Part shown: positions 1-10,765 of the stretch, piece after piece
Numbering within the stretch: position 1 is the stretch's first letter
Layout: every line of letters begins with the position of its first letter
Source: Aristolochia californica
Lineage: Eukaryota; Streptophyta; Magnoliopsida; Piperales; Aristolochiaceae
DNA: 64,000 nucleotides
Assembly (NCBI GenBank): GCA_029961685.1
Contig: JARWKL010000006.1
Span: forward strand, 10,298,748-10,362,747
Direction of reading: 5' to 3'
The notes under the pieces: generated by a model
Database searches by the model: none
What the model saw: the letters and a program-made list of their open reading frames with translations, nothing else
What the model was told of the DNA's origin: nothing
Program-made: the position numbers and the translations under genes

Positions 1-33
1 TGGATAACTCGAGATGCTATGGAGTCCATAACA
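1..33 (-). mobile_element. End of a gypsy-1-family LTR
   Basis: The first 33 bases match, apart from one or two bases, the outer end of the LTR seen complete at 7545-7993 and 12418-12866 (the stretch ending in GGAGTCCATAACA). The rest of this LTR lies outside the window to the left. It interrupts the terminal repeat of TRIM-1, so this insertion is younger than TRIM-1. Confidence 0.8.
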
Positions 34-369
34 TAAAACATAAGTACTTAACCCAGGACCATAACATCACACCCCACCTTCGCGAGCCGATGACCACGAT
101 GGCGCAACGACACTGGCCCAACCCGGTGGCCTACTCTAGCGGCGGCTTACTCCTAGTGCCCCTTCGCAGTTCTCCAAGTCGCCCCCTCCGCTAGGTAGCC
201 CCTTCCGAACCTTCCAGTAATTTTAATCCAGCCTTTGCGCGCCCCTGGACTCAAACTCGCGACGTGGGAGCCCGCTTTGATACCAAATGTTAAGCACCTA
301 GCCAATACTACCCAAAAGACTGGTCTGTTAGAAGTGGAAGACATAAGTACTTAACCCAGGACCATAACA
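34..369 (-). mobile_element. TRIM-1, miniature LTR retrotransposon
   Basis: A non-coding element of about 335 bp read on the minus strand. Its 5' terminal repeat is 289-369 (81 bp, starts TGTTATGGTCC, ends CTTAACA on the minus strand). Next to it at 274-285 is a tRNA-Met-type primer-binding site (TGGTATCAAAGC), and just inside the other repeat is a purine-rich tract (AAGGTGGGGTGTGA). The 3' repeat survives only as 34-66 because a chromovirus LTR entered it. These are the marks of a TRIM: short direct repeats, PBS, polypurine tract, no ORF. A second copy is at 33496-33863. The small ORFs here are chance. Confidence 0.85.
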
Positions 370-559
370 CCGACCCGCAAGTGACTTCACTAAATGTCCC
401 ACATAAACCAATAGCATCCCTGTAGCTGGCAAACAGAATCTCAAAGAAGGTGCGGCCTCCTATGCATGACAGCGCTAATGTCTTCCCTGTAGGGACAAAG
501 ACACAAGCAGTGCCAATATTGAAGGACACTGCTGCTGGATTGCCTCCATTTGCTCCAAG
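370..559 (-). other. Unidentified coding-like tail fused to the SET fragment
   Basis: After DYLG the minus-strand frame stays open for about 60 codons (GANGGNPAAVSFNIGTACV and so on) but no longer resembles a SET domain, where a glutamate-tyrosine-threonine-glycine run is expected. It may be a third captured fragment, intron sequence, or chance. It ends where TRIM-1 begins at 369. I do not recognise it. Confidence 0.35.
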
Positions 560-1612
560 ATAATCAGTTTTGTTCACAGGGTTCTTTATGAAGGCTCCCC
601 ATCCTGCAACATCAGATTTTCCTAATAGAATTCTCTATTGTTGCTTTAAGAGACGCTTCATATTTCCACATTGGTAGCCATCCCCTCGTGCCGGCGGCTC
701 ACCGAGCTAACCACCTCCACAACTAACCCAGCAGTTCCTACAAACACCAGGGTCACATTCCCATCCTGCTGCAAAGTATGGACACTGCTGACTGCTGCAT
801 TGGCTCTTAGAACAATGGCATCCTTTGAATTTGTTGTTGTAGCTCTTTGAACACCCACAATACTTAACATAGCAAGTATCATTATGAAGACATGGACATT
901 GTTTTCCACACATCAATTGACTGCCACATGGTGTGAACTGCTTACAAGACTATTGTTTTCCATCAGCTATTCTTTTGCGTATGGACATATGATCAGCTGA
1001 CTTTCTAGTGTATGTGATTATACGTGTTCTACCCCTTCTGCGGAAGAATCTTGTTCTTGTTGGTATTTCCTGTTCCACATACTCGAGTTCATTTTTTTCT
1101 TTGTCGTCCAACGTTAAGCTAGGCAATGTGGAAGTTCTATTTGAAGCAGTGTCTGCATCATTAAACATGTAACTGAAGAACTCCATGCAGCTCTTCAAGC
1201 CAGGTAGTAAGTTCCCAGCTATAAGGTAACTATTTCTTCCAACAATCTCAATTTCTTTCATGTATAACTCCTTCTCAATAGGAGACCAACTGTTTTCAGC
1301 AACATCTGCTTCTAATTCTCCCTTGCTTGAATAGAAACTTTGCATTGTAATAGGAACTTCAATCCCAATGTTTGGGTGGACTTCTGATGTACTTTCAGCC
1401 ATTTTTCCCTCGACAAGGTAAAAAGCTGCCTCTGGCCTGTCCACTTTTTTCTGTTTATTAGTTATTGAAGTAATGGATGCTTCATTAGTGGCCAACACGC
1501 TATAGTTTATGGCGTTGTGCGTCCCCATATTTTCAGGACTTGTTATCTCTTCAATATTTGTAGTTACATCCTTTTCTATGGAAGCCATATTGCCTATTAC
1601 ATCAAACTGAAG
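560..1612 (-). pseudogene. SWN-like: SWINGER/CURLY LEAF-type Polycomb methyltransferase, C-terminal half, captured copy
   Basis: The minus strand encodes the C-terminal half of a plant E(z) homologue, the H3K27 methyltransferase of PRC2. Visible in order: WSPIEKELYMKEIEI and NLLPGLKSCMEF (SANT-side region), EIPTRTRFFRRRGRTR, KRIADGKQ, then the Cys-rich CXC domain (about 916-715: KQCPCLHNDTC, KYCGCSKS, CHCSKSQC, CDPGVCRNCWVSCG), then the start of the SET domain (GKSDVAGWGAFIKNPVNK, DYLG) ending near 565. The catalytic SET core is absent. Stops follow GKQ and SCGGG, and one lies in LLKQQ*RILLG. Several segments that are separate exons in typical plant genes run on here without introns, which suggests an RNA origin. 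Some CXC cysteines are changed, for example CYVKYCGC for CCEKYCGC. Confidence 0.85.
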
Positions 1613-1614
1613 TG

Positions 1615-2733
1615 CTTGGAGGGCCTCAACAACATAATGGCAAGTCTCCCCCACAATTAGATCCGTTTATCCCAATACTTGCTTCTGGATTTTCAGGCCC
1701 ATCTTGTAACATTGTATGCAATTTTCAAGTTGGCCGACCATTGCATGAGTATCACCCCATTGCATATGGCCAGTAAATTTGGCAAGAGCATGCTCCTGAC
1801 CTTCATGTCTTGACCTTCATGCAAATTGGGAATTTCAATTGACTGCTCAAGATAGAGGATAGCCTGACTAGACTATCCCAAGCTGCTGTATAGTGCTGCT
1901 ACCACATGCAAACACATCACCAGCTATAAGCTGGGTTTCCATCAACACATTTGTCAAAATATTTGCTGCTCGAAGAGCAAAATTCAGAGCCTTCTGTGGA
2001 TTATCTCTTGAGGAGATCAAATCTCTTGCATGCTTGAGTAGGAAAGGTCCAAGATCTGGGTTGTTGAGTGCTACTTCAGCTGGATCCGCAATTCCATTGT
2101 ATAATTTTGATGCTCCTAAGGTAACATTCTTTTCTTTGTTGTTGGAAGCAGCACTAAAACTCAATTTTCTTACGTTTTTATCAGTCTTTACCTTTGTAGG
2201 AGGCTTTATATTGGACCCTTTACTCATTATACCAGATTATACTGATGGCTCAGCATCCAACTGCAGCTGAGATGGCTCTCTTGAGTATCCAAAAGAAATG
2301 GACTTATGACCAGAAGAGTGGGTCTGCTCGGACTTTGCACTTGGAGAGCCATTTTCCTCTTTAGAAGCTGCATTCTTTTCAACGGGCTCCTCTTTCTCTG
2401 ACTCCACTTCCATTATCTCTAACACCACCTATCTCCACCAACAAGATGGCATAACTCAGAATCAATCCTTGAGTCATCACCCTCACATCTAAAACTTGGC
2501 CTTGATGGGGACCCATTAGCAGAGGTGTGCATGTCACAGACGATATCATACAACCGTTCAATTGAGGTATCCACACAAGCTTCTTCAAGAAGATTAATAG
2601 CCTCGCTTCGAGGGCTGTGAGGACTAAGAGTACTCTTTGTCAACATATTTACAGAAGAATTTTCCTTGAGGGTGGGGCTCACTGCATGTACAACCCCATC
2701 TTCATTTTTACCGTCCATGAAAATTCCAGGCAT
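1615..2733 (-). pseudogene. KLCR2-like: Kinesin-light-chain-related TPR protein, N-terminal half, captured copy
   Basis: The minus-strand product starts at a natural-looking ATG (2733, MPGIFMDGKNEDG) and follows the plant KLCR family: a Ser-rich N-terminus with SPSRPSF and SRIDSELCHLVGG, then the first TPRs with NPDLGPFLLKHARDLISS, NPQKALNFALRAA, GQEHALAKF and VGETCHYVVEA. Plant KLCR proteins are TPR scaffolds at the cortical microtubule / plasma-membrane interface and are usually about 600-800 aa; only roughly the first 300 residues are present. Frameshifts near 2430 and 2235 and stops near 1870, 1840 and 1665 break it. No intron is visible. At about 1612 the reading passes straight into SWINGER-type sequence. 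Assignment to KLCR is firm; which paralogue is a guess. Confidence 0.82.
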
Positions 2734-2789
2734 TTTACACGCACAGTGACTGTGCTCATCAACAAAAAAATATAGCCCCCCCCAAAAAA

Positions 2790-3629
2790 AAAAATTCAGC
2801 AGTCCCTATAAAATTTTTCCTATGAATCCCGGCATCCCCAAAAAAATTTCCTCTCGAAATACATACACCCAAGCCCGAATACCTTCAATTGGGTACTGCT
2901 TCTCTGCTTCACGGAACAGAGAACCTCCTGGCCAAACATTCGAGCAACGGTAAAAATAGTCTTGACCAAATATTTTTCCTGGTAGCTCCTTCACCCCCAT
3001 GGAAAAATAGTTTATACATATCGAATGAGGCCATGTTAGAAGCTTACCCCAAAAAATGTTGATGGTGGTTCCCCGTTGGATTGCCGAGGGCGAGGTGGAG
3101 CAAAATTTGTCCGACGGAGTCGACGGAGTTGCCCCCTTCTTTGCTAGCGAACAACATCCCTTGGAGGCGTCACCCCCAAATCGTCCAGTGTCGACGATTT
3201 CAGAATTTCCCCTGTTCGGATTTGTATTACCTCCCCGCTGTTCGGCTTTGGATTTCCCTGCGTCTTCAGTTCGAAAAGACGTATGGCATCCATTGGCAAA
3301 GGATTTGATGTCGTATCCCATTATGGATTGTCCGACGAAGGGTGTGCTATATACCCTCCAATTTTTGGAATTTTTGAATCCCAAAATTCAGAGGTCGCCG
3401 TCGCTGGAGAAACAGAGAGGTCTCTAATTGGTTGCTTCTCCTGCCTGTCCGAGCCAGCGTCGACTGTGGCAGCCCTCTTAATTGTAGAAACTTCAATTGC
3501 ATCAATTTCAATGGAAGATTCATACGATGCATGTATTTCTCCCATATCTTTGCATACCTTTTCCATTAAATAGTATACCTCGTCCAGAATAATCCATCCT
3601 TTTGGGAAAAATGAATAGCCCATTGTGTT
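2790..3629 (-). pseudogene. Leader or gag-like N-terminal region of gypsy-3
   Basis: The minus strand from the PBS has one fairly open stretch (3671-3321, product starting near MGYSFFPKGWIILDE) and an overlapping 192-codon frame (3384-2806) rich in Ser, Pro and Gly. Position and composition resemble the low-complexity gag N-terminus of the related elements, but no gag core or zinc knuckle is present, so I do not assign a function. Two homopolymer runs (A and C at 2766-2792) lie at the join to the captured KLCR sequence. The plus-strand ORFs in this interval look like shadows. Confidence 0.45.
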
Positions 3630-3644
3630 CCTGCTCTGATACCA
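3630..3644 (-). other. tRNA-Met primer-binding site of gypsy-3
   Basis: The minus strand reads TGGTATCAGAGCAGG, complementary to the 3' end of plant initiator tRNA-Met over its first 12 bases. It lies 2 nt inside the LTR, as expected for reverse-transcription priming. Confidence 0.85.
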
Positions 3645-3646
3645 GT

Positions 3647-4057
3647 TGTTACGGTCCCGGATCTGACACAAGGATTCTTTGGGAGGATCTAGGATCTACC
3701 ATGAGTTACGGTCTTCCAGGCATTACCGTAGGGATAGTAGGAAGACATGGGAAAGACGAAGATCAATGGAGGATGAGAGAATACGTGGGTTTTTTAGGAA
3801 ACCCTAACCTTGAGATCAAGGAGGATCTCAAGCCTCTTTACGCTAGATTTAACTTAATTCTTAATACTTCAATGTTTTTCTTTCTCATTACTCTTACCCC
3901 TTAAATAGGGTTCACCCTGTTAGGGTTTAATATAAAATATTACAAAAATACCCCTATAAATAAAATATTCCAAAAATACCCATGTGGCCTAAACTGAAAT
4001 AAAATAAAGTAAATTAAAGAAAAACAATAAAATAATAATGTTATTGTGTTCATAACA
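3647..4057 (-). repeat. gypsy-3 5' LTR
   Basis: About 411 bp beginning TGTTATGAACAC and ending CCGTAACA on the minus strand, directly followed by a primer-binding site. The TG...CA termini and the TGTTATG start match the other LTR families of the window. Sequence at 3897-3910 (CCTTAAATAGGGTT) resembles the TATA region of the gypsy-1 and gypsy-2 LTRs. No partner LTR was found, so divergence cannot be measured. Confidence 0.7.
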
Positions 4058-4440
4058 AAAGTTTCCTTATTTATATTTGGAAGTGGCTGATTAGTGAAAG
4101 ATATTCTAAAGATCATGTTTGGTGGATAATTTGATTCTCACTTTTTTAAGAAAGATTTGATTTTTTGTCTAGCCAAGAGTTTCCTAAATTCAGTGCATGA
4201 TTAGTTGACTAATGCCAATCATTGAGTTCTGATTAAAATTGGAAGATTGGGCTCAGGTTCTTCCTTGAACCAAGTTGGTTCAAGTTGACACTTACATGGG
4301 CTATTTGATTTGTTCAGTTAGGCTGGAAAATAAGTTTCTCCCTTCATACTTTATAAGTTTTACTTGCCTCCCATGGCTGAAGAACATATTGGAATAAGAA
4401 CAATGTTCTTAGGATTACCACCATACCCTTAAGAGTGTTA
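4058..4440 (+). other. AT-rich stretch without a recognisable gene
   Basis: No ORF above 60 codons and no element terminus recognised. It lies between the gypsy-3 LTR and the first recognisable copia gag codons and is probably decayed copia leader or old gag. Confidence 0.4.
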
Positions 4441-6478
4441 TACAATTATTCAAGCTGGTCCAAATAAGTTAAAAGGTTTCTTATTACTCGAGACCTACTA
4501 GGTCACATAACCAAGCTTGGACCACCTATTGATGAAGAAGATATCATTTACAATAATTGGTTGAAAAATGACACCCTTGTGGTTGGTTGGCTCATCAATA
4601 GCATGGAAAAGCAAGTAGCCAAGGATAAAGCCAAACATGTTTGGGACATATGTTCTAAATCATACTCTAGCTTTGACAACCTAAAAAGGCCATATGATAT
4701 CCTCCAAAGTATACTTAATACTGAACATAGAGAAAATCTACATGAATACTTGGCATGATTCAGAGGTCTTCTTCAAGAATGGAAAGTAGCTCAGCATAGC
4801 TCGGCTGATATTTCTATCCAAGAAAAGCAAAAGGAAGCCTTAGTAACTGCTATCTATTTAGAAAATATTAAGTTGTATCTTGGGCTTGCTAAAACTCAAC
4901 TCCTTAGCTCTTCTGCTATTCCGACTTTTCACGATGTATGTGCCACCTTACTCTGCATTCTAGACACTTCTTTCCCCTTTCCTACTAAAGTATCATCAAC
5001 TACGTACTGCAGTAATCTGGGCACACAAACTGACCGAGGCCGAGACCAATGTAGAAATTATAGAGGAGGACAAGGAAGAGGTGGAAGGACTAGTTCGTCC
5101 AGAACAGACAACAAGGAATGCATTCATTTTGAGAGATATGGCCACACCATTGAACATTACTAGAAAGTCCAAGGCAAGCTAGAATGGTCTGCACCACCGG
5201 AAGGCAAAAGGACCCTCAAACAATGATGAGTATGACTTATTCCAGAGGATGAAAACTCTAATGGTCTCTCCTCCACCACTGTTGTTGCCACCACCATTTC
5301 AGGTATGCTCTCTGCCACTACCTCCTCTTCCTCCTAGATAATTAATTCAGGGGCCTCCGAGCATCTCACAGATAATAAATGTCTACTCAATTATGTCTCT
5401 CATTATCTTTCTAATAATTTTTTTATCATAGTTGATGGATCCCAAACCAAAGTTTTTGAGAAAGGATCCCAAACCAAAGTTTTCGAGAAAGGATCCACCT
5501 CTATTACACTTTCACTTCTGCTCATAAATATCCTCTTTGTTCCAACCTTTTTCTTGAACCTCATATCTATTAGTCAACTTTCTAAGATTTTCAATTGCTC
5601 CATCACCTTCTCTCCCACTTCATGTGTGTTTTAGGATCTTATATCAAATTTGGTGATTGGTGGAGGCTGTGAACAACGAGGGATTTACAACCTAGACGTG
5701 CTTCAAATAAATGTTGTCTCAACCAAGCACACCAAGGTGAGTCTATGGCACAATCGGCTGAGAAATACATTCGTACAATCTCTTCATCTTCTTTTTCCTC
5801 CATTCAAGAATATGTCCAATTTAAACTATGAAGTGTGTCAACTGAGCAAACACCAGAGGAACACATATTCTCCTCAGTTGGAACATAAAGGTGTTGCTCC
5901 CTTTTCTTTGATCCAAAAAGATGTATGGAGACCTTTGAGCGACTCGAACATTTCCCGAGTTAAGTACTTTATTACCTATATTGATGATTTTACTCATGCC
6001 ACATTGATATTTCTTTTTAAAGAGAGATATGAAATTCTATCTTTAAGTCATTTCATGCTATGGTGATCACTAAATTATGTAAAAATAAAAAAATATTCAC
6101 TCTGATAATGCCAAATAATATCTCTCTAGTGACCTTGACTCCTTTTATCAAGAAAACGACATTATCCATTAGACATCTTGTGTCTACATCCCTCAATAGA
6201 ATGGTGTAGTAGAACGGAAGAATGATCATCTACTATAGGTAGTTTGTGGCTTATTATCTACCATGAAAGTACCATACTTCTACCGGCCACATACCATATT
6301 ATTGTGTGCTTTCTTATTAATAGGCTACCCTCATCCATTCTCGGTCATAAATCCTCATATTCATTATTGTTTCCAAATGATGACCCTTTTTCACTTCCCT
6401 TGAAAGTCTTTGAGAATGGTAATATTTGTTATAATCCTACTCTCAAAGGGTTACTTGTGTCTTGGGATGTGACCTTTT
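4441..6478 (+). pseudogene. Ty1/copia gag-protease-integrase fragment
   Basis: A plus-strand copia polyprotein relic in several frames. Visible: gag (LLGHITKLGPPIDEED, then a UBN2-type gag core at 4561-5010), a degraded zinc knuckle (CIHFERYGHTIEHY, two cysteines lost), a protease remnant (INSGASEHLTDN, catalytic Asp changed to Asn), the pre-integrase WHNRLRN motif near 5748, the integrase core start (DVWRPLSDSN, YFITYIDDFTHATLIFLF) and GVVERKNDHLL. RT and RNase H are absent: the copy ends at about 6478 where EPRV-A leader sequence starts. There are many stops. A direct repeat of AAAGGATCCCAAACCAAAGT occurs near 5430-5480. The LTRs are not identifiable. Confidence 0.8.
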
Positions 6479-7175
6479 TTTGGATAGGAGATGGGGGCAG
6501 CGGAAAATAACAATGACTCACACAATACTATTCATATAGCCCTATTCATACATTCCTATCATTTCACCATTAATATTACCACTAGTTCCTACCTCATGTC
6601 ACTGCTATTTAATCGTTTGTGTCTATTTTTAATAGCTATCTAATAGGCCCAACATGACTTCTGCTACTACTCAGAACTTTTTCGGGGTTTGACCCTATTC
6701 CTACTGGCTTTCCACCACGTGGGCAATCATTTTTATGTCCTCATGATTTTTAGAGGTCCCCAAGCAGTACATGTCAACCGTTTCGGCTCCATGGTTGCTT
6801 CAACAGGGTAGAGCACAACTTCGTTTCATTTTCAACCTCGGAGCGTAGCCGAATAATTCCAAGTCTCTAGCTTCTGTCCTATTTGGCACTATTTTGATAC
6901 TATTACTATTTACGAGTGAACAGTAAACATGAACAGTAAAAAAATGAACAATAACTTTAGAATAGTAAAAACAAACACTGTGGAGATTCATATGCGGAAG
7001 ATGAACAGTATAAACATTCATTGTATGAACTGAAATATTACAAACATTCATAAATATAAAATATTGTTTGGCAAAAAATAAAAACAATACATATCCTTAA
7101 AAAATGAAAAATAAAAACTACATAGCTACATAACTCCCGAAGTTACTAACCGTGCTACCGATCGATTCCCTCTTT
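6479..7175 (-). other. EPRV-A1 leader (5' transcribed region)
   Basis: Non-coding and homologous to 22553-23180, 23490-24240 and, inverted, 28925-29700. It carries repeated minus-strand motifs such as TTTACTGTTCATG and TACTGTTCACTCG around 6905-6960, and a conserved block ending at GGGGGCAGCGGAAAATAACA. It lies downstream of the TATA box at 7321-7327 and so would form the long leader of the pregenomic RNA. The small antisense ORFs are not conserved between copies. Confidence 0.7.
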
Positions 7176-7544
7176 ACTACTCAGCCATTAAGGCTATTTT
7201 GCACATACCGTGCTTTGCGAAACTTGCAGGAGGATGCTCGTCGGAAATCGCCTTCTTCTTCTTCTTCGAATGAAAGAGTGGAGTGTTTTTCGAATGTCTC
7301 AACCACTGGAGGAGCCTCGAATTTATAGTTGAGGGTTGCTTTTTCTTTCCCCCTTTACCTTTAAATGAATGGTGTGTGTTTAAAGACAAATAGTAACTTT
7401 TGTTTTTTTGGCTTTTAATTTTTGCCCATGCATTATTACCTTTCGGCACCGAAAGCAGAGGTAGAAATGACTTTGTTTCTTGTGACACCATCATGCTGAC
7501 ATACATGAATCTTTTGTAGCCGCCTTTGCTGATCATTGTGTAAC
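7176..7544 (-). promoter_or_regulatory. EPRV-A1 promoter region, TATA at 7321-7327
   Basis: The minus strand reads CCTCAACTATAAATTCGAGG around the TATA box. The same place in copies A2 (24378-24384) and A3 (28783-28789) reads TATAAAA. About 170 bp upstream is a TGACACCATCATGCTGACRT arrangement; in A1 the second site is TGACA, in A2 and A3 TGACG, resembling the as-1 type bZIP site of caulimovirid promoters. gypsy-1 entered upstream at 7545. Function is inferred from position and conservation. Confidence 0.55.
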
Positions 7545-7993
7545 TGTTAGGTTCTTCCCTTGCCATGCATCGAGTCACCCTTCTTTCCTCTCTTCCCTCC
7601 ATGGATGATCTTGACGTTGGAAGAGAATTCTTGTTTCTTGAACGAGTAATGGTGGAACTCAATTAGAATGAAGGAGCTTTGGAGGAAACTCAACCTTGGA
7701 CCTCAAAGGAAGAAATCCGACCTAGACCTTTGAGGGAGAATCTGACCTGTAAAATATAATTTTCTCAATACTTGCCTCTCTTCTCCGCCACATCCCCTTA
7801 AATAGGGTTGAGGACGAAAATACAAAGATGACCCATAGGTCAAGTGGTTCACGCCACATTACACTGAACCAACCCAAAGTAAACCAAACCAAATACAGTA
7901 AACCAAACTGAATTGAAATTACATGAAAAGTAAATTGACATAATTTAATTCCTATGCCTATGGATAACTCGTGATGCTATGGAGTCCATAACA
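7545..7993 (-). repeat. gypsy-1 3' LTR
   Basis: 449 bp, minus-strand TGTTATGGACTC to AACCTAACA. It contains a TATA-like CCTATTTAAGGGG near 7800 and a block at about 7685-7745 (GGTCTAGGTCGGATTT) that is shared with the gypsy-4 LTR at 34095-34135. Confidence 0.92.
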
Positions 7994-8374
7994 TCACCCC
8001 CCTGGAGAAAGAGCTTGTTCTCCAGCTCAAAGTATGGGTAGAGGGTGTGAAACGCCGCTAATGGCTTCCATGTCGTGTCACTAGGGTCAACATCTACCCA
8101 TTACACTAAGATATCCCAATCACCCTAAATACGGCGAGTTTGTAATACCTGTGCCGGGGTAGAAAGTACACGTCCCTCAAGGAGTGGGGGCAGCGGGGTG
8201 TGCAGCAAAGGCGAATCACCTTGGAAGGCCTTTAATAGTGAGACATGAAAGACGTTGTGAATTCTGGCCTCTGGCGGAAGCTGCAATCTGTGGGCCACCG
8301 TCCCAATGCGGTCCATCATCTGAAAGGGACCATAATATTTAGGAGAGAACTTGTGATGTTTGGAGGTTGTCAAA
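7994..8374 (-). pseudogene. gypsy-1 integrase C-terminus with chromodomain, then polypurine tract
   Basis: After FSPKYYGPFQMMDRIG and HNVFHVSLLK the frame gives a degenerate chromodomain (VLQTRRI, stop, GDWDILV, stop, WVDVDPSDTTWKPLAAFH, then YFELENKLFLQGGD). In plant chromoviruses this domain steers integration to chromatin. The polypurine tract at 8005-7994 overlaps the end of the coding region. Confidence 0.8.
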
Positions 8375-9539
8375 GATAGCTACCTGTAGTGTTGGAGACG
8401 CAACCAAACATAATCTCCAGGAGAAAAGAAGACTTCCCAGTGCTTCCTGTCATAATATTTTTTCATAGAATGTTGTGCCTCCGGTAGATGAGTGCGCACC
8501 TCAGTGATGAATGTGTCTCTTTCAGCTAATGCTTGGTCCAAAGTGCCGAATTTAGAGGCCCTTGGTTGATAGGCTAAAAGACGGGGAAGTTCTCTACCAT
8601 ATACCACCTTGAATGGGGTTGTGCCAAGTGCGCTGTGGTAGGAAGTGTTGTAACAGAACTCAGCCCAGGCGAGCCACTTAACCCACCTTTTAGGTGAGTC
8701 CCCCACGAAACAACGGAGATACATTTCAATGGTTCTGTTGACAACCTCTCTCTGACCATCAGTCTGCGGATGGTAGGCTGAAGAAAAGGCTAACGTTGTG
8801 CCCAGTAACTTGAAGAGTTCTTTCCAGAAGGTACTTGTAAAGATTGCATACCTATCACTGGTAATTGAATTAGGCATCCCATGTAAGTGGACAATGTTAT
8901 CCATAAAAAGTTGAGTGACCTGAGTTGCAGTGTAAGGATGCACCAGTGGAATGAAATGCCCATACTTAGAGAAACGATCCACCACTACAAGGATAACAGA
9001 TTTACCCGATGAAGAGGGAAGTCCATCTATGAAGTCCATAGAAATATCAGACCAGACCTGTGACGGAAGCTGAAGTGGTTGGAGCAACCCAGCTGGACTT
9101 AATGTTTTAGCTTTATTTCATTGACAAGTCTAACAAGCCGCCACATAATCAGCTATACTGCGCTTCATGCCCCTCCAATAAAATTCCCTACAGATCCAGA
9201 AATATGTTTTTTGTCGGCCCTCATGTGTACTGTCATGGAAGGAGGCTAAAATGTTGTTAATCAGAGGGGATGTGTGGTGTAGAAAAATTCTGTTTTTGTA
9301 GAGGACGAGATTGTCCTGAACCCTCCAATGGTTTGCCGCTGTCCCCTGCTGGATGTCCTGGCATAAGGAGATAATATCCGGGTACTGTTGTGCCTCTTCC
9401 CGAATAGAATCCAACAAGAGAGCTCTGGGCTGACTGATGGCATTTAATTGCGGCTCTGGAACGTCCTGGCGAGATAAGGCATCAGCCCCTACATTCAAAC
9501 TTTCCGGTTTATACTCGACAGAAAATTCAAACCCCATAA
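8375..9539 (-). pseudogene. gypsy-1 integrase
   Basis: Visible: the HHCC zinc domain (FHDSTHEGRQKTY, then FYWRGMKRSIADYVAAC), the core Asp in SMDFIDGLPSSSG, the second Asp in SDRYAIFTSTFWKELF, and the glutamate in TDGQREVVNRTIE, completing D-D-E. KAPF-type blocks TPFKVVYGRELP and HSMKKYYDRK follow. A stop and a small break occur near 9120-9090, and another stop at 8380. Integrase normally joins the cDNA to host DNA. Most of the core (9087-8380) is open. Confidence 0.9.
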
Positions 9540-10765
9540 GCTTACTTAACCAATGCTGCTGTGGTGAAGTAGTGAGACACTGCTCAAGAAGATACTTGAG
9601 GCTGCAATAATCAGTGGGAATAAAAAAAGAACGTCCCCATAGATAAGGGCGCCAATGCTATATAGCTTTCGCCAATCCGATCAATTCCCTCTCCTATGCT
9701 GCCAACTTGTGGTGGTGTTGACCCAGTTGACGGCTAAAATAAGCAATCGGGTGGCCCTGTTGGTGCAACATTGCGCCAATACTGCCCCCTGAAGCATCAC
9801 ATTCCACTACAAACGACTCCTCAAAGTCGGGGAGTTGAAAAACTGGGGCTGATGATAAGGCGTCTTTCAATTGCTAAAAGGAATGAGCTGTTGTCTCGGA
9901 CCAGGTAAAAGCTTTTTTCTTGAGGAGATTGTTGAGCGGAGCTGCAAGCTGGCCATAGCTACGAATAAATTTTCTATAATATCCAGCTAGGCCCAAAAAT
10001 CCTCTTAAGGCTGTAATAGATGTAGGAATAGGCCAATCTATGACCGCATGTATCTTACTCTGGTCTAACTTCACCCCCACTGCTGAAATAACGTGGCCCA
10101 AGTATGCCACTTCTAATGTGCCCATAGAACATTTTGACCGATTTAAAACCAAATGATGTGAACGTATAAGAGAAAATACCTAGTGAAAGTGCTGAAGATG
10201 TTCTTCCCAGCTGTTGCTATAGACCAAAATGTCGTCGAAAAATACCAATACATATTTTCTCAAAAGAGAGGAAAATACCTCATTCATGAGGGCCTGGAAG
10301 GTGGAAGGTGCATTTGACAGACCAAATGGCATTACGAGGAATTCAAAAATGGCCGTGATGTGTGTGGAACGCTATTTTCTCCACATCTGATGGATGAACT
10401 CGGATTTGATGATAGCCAGATTTCAAATCGAGTTTAGTACAAATAGTAGCTCCATGTAGCTCATCTAACAGCTCGTCCACCACTGGAATAGGAAATTTAT
10501 CTTTAATCGTATGGGCATTGAGTTGTCGGTAATCCACACAGAACCTCCATGACTTATCATGCTTGCAGATGAGTAATACCGGTGAAGAAAAAGGAGACCT
10601 GCTGGGCTGAATAATTCCCTGTGCTAACATCTGCTGGCACTGCCTTTCAATCTCATCCTTCTGTAAGTGAGGGTAATGATACGGACGCACCACTACCTGC
10701 TTGGTACCCGTTTTCAAACGGATATGGTGATCACAGTGCCTAAATGGTGGTAAGGCAGTAGGGTC
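9540..10765 (-). pseudogene. gypsy-1 reverse transcriptase and RNase H
   Basis: RT blocks are clear on the minus strand: [82 protein letters not shown] and catalytic FFDDILVYS (about 10250-10220). RNase H begins at VVECDASGGSIGAML (about 9815) with IAYFSRQL. Stops near 10765, 10180, 9875 and 9660 break the frame. Both catalytic aspartates of the RT box are intact. Confidence 0.9.

Larger units (their letters stand above)
370..4057 (-). mobile_element. gypsy-3, LTR element with captured host genes (3' end lost)
   Basis: On the minus strand the order is LTR (4057-3647), tRNA-Met PBS (3644-3630), a gag-leader-like region (about 3629-2790), then captured host coding sequence from two genes (2733 to about 560) and an unidentified tail, until TRIM-1 begins at 369. 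No protease, RT or integrase motif is present. The 3' LTR and the second target-site copy are missing, so element boundaries on the low-coordinate side are inferred. The host pieces run on without visible introns, which fits capture of spliced RNA during reverse transcription, as known for Bs1 of maize. Confidence 0.65.

Noticed and set aside
560..2733. A functional host chimeric gene
   Set aside because: Stops and frameshifts in both parts and a missing SET core make a functional product unlikely.
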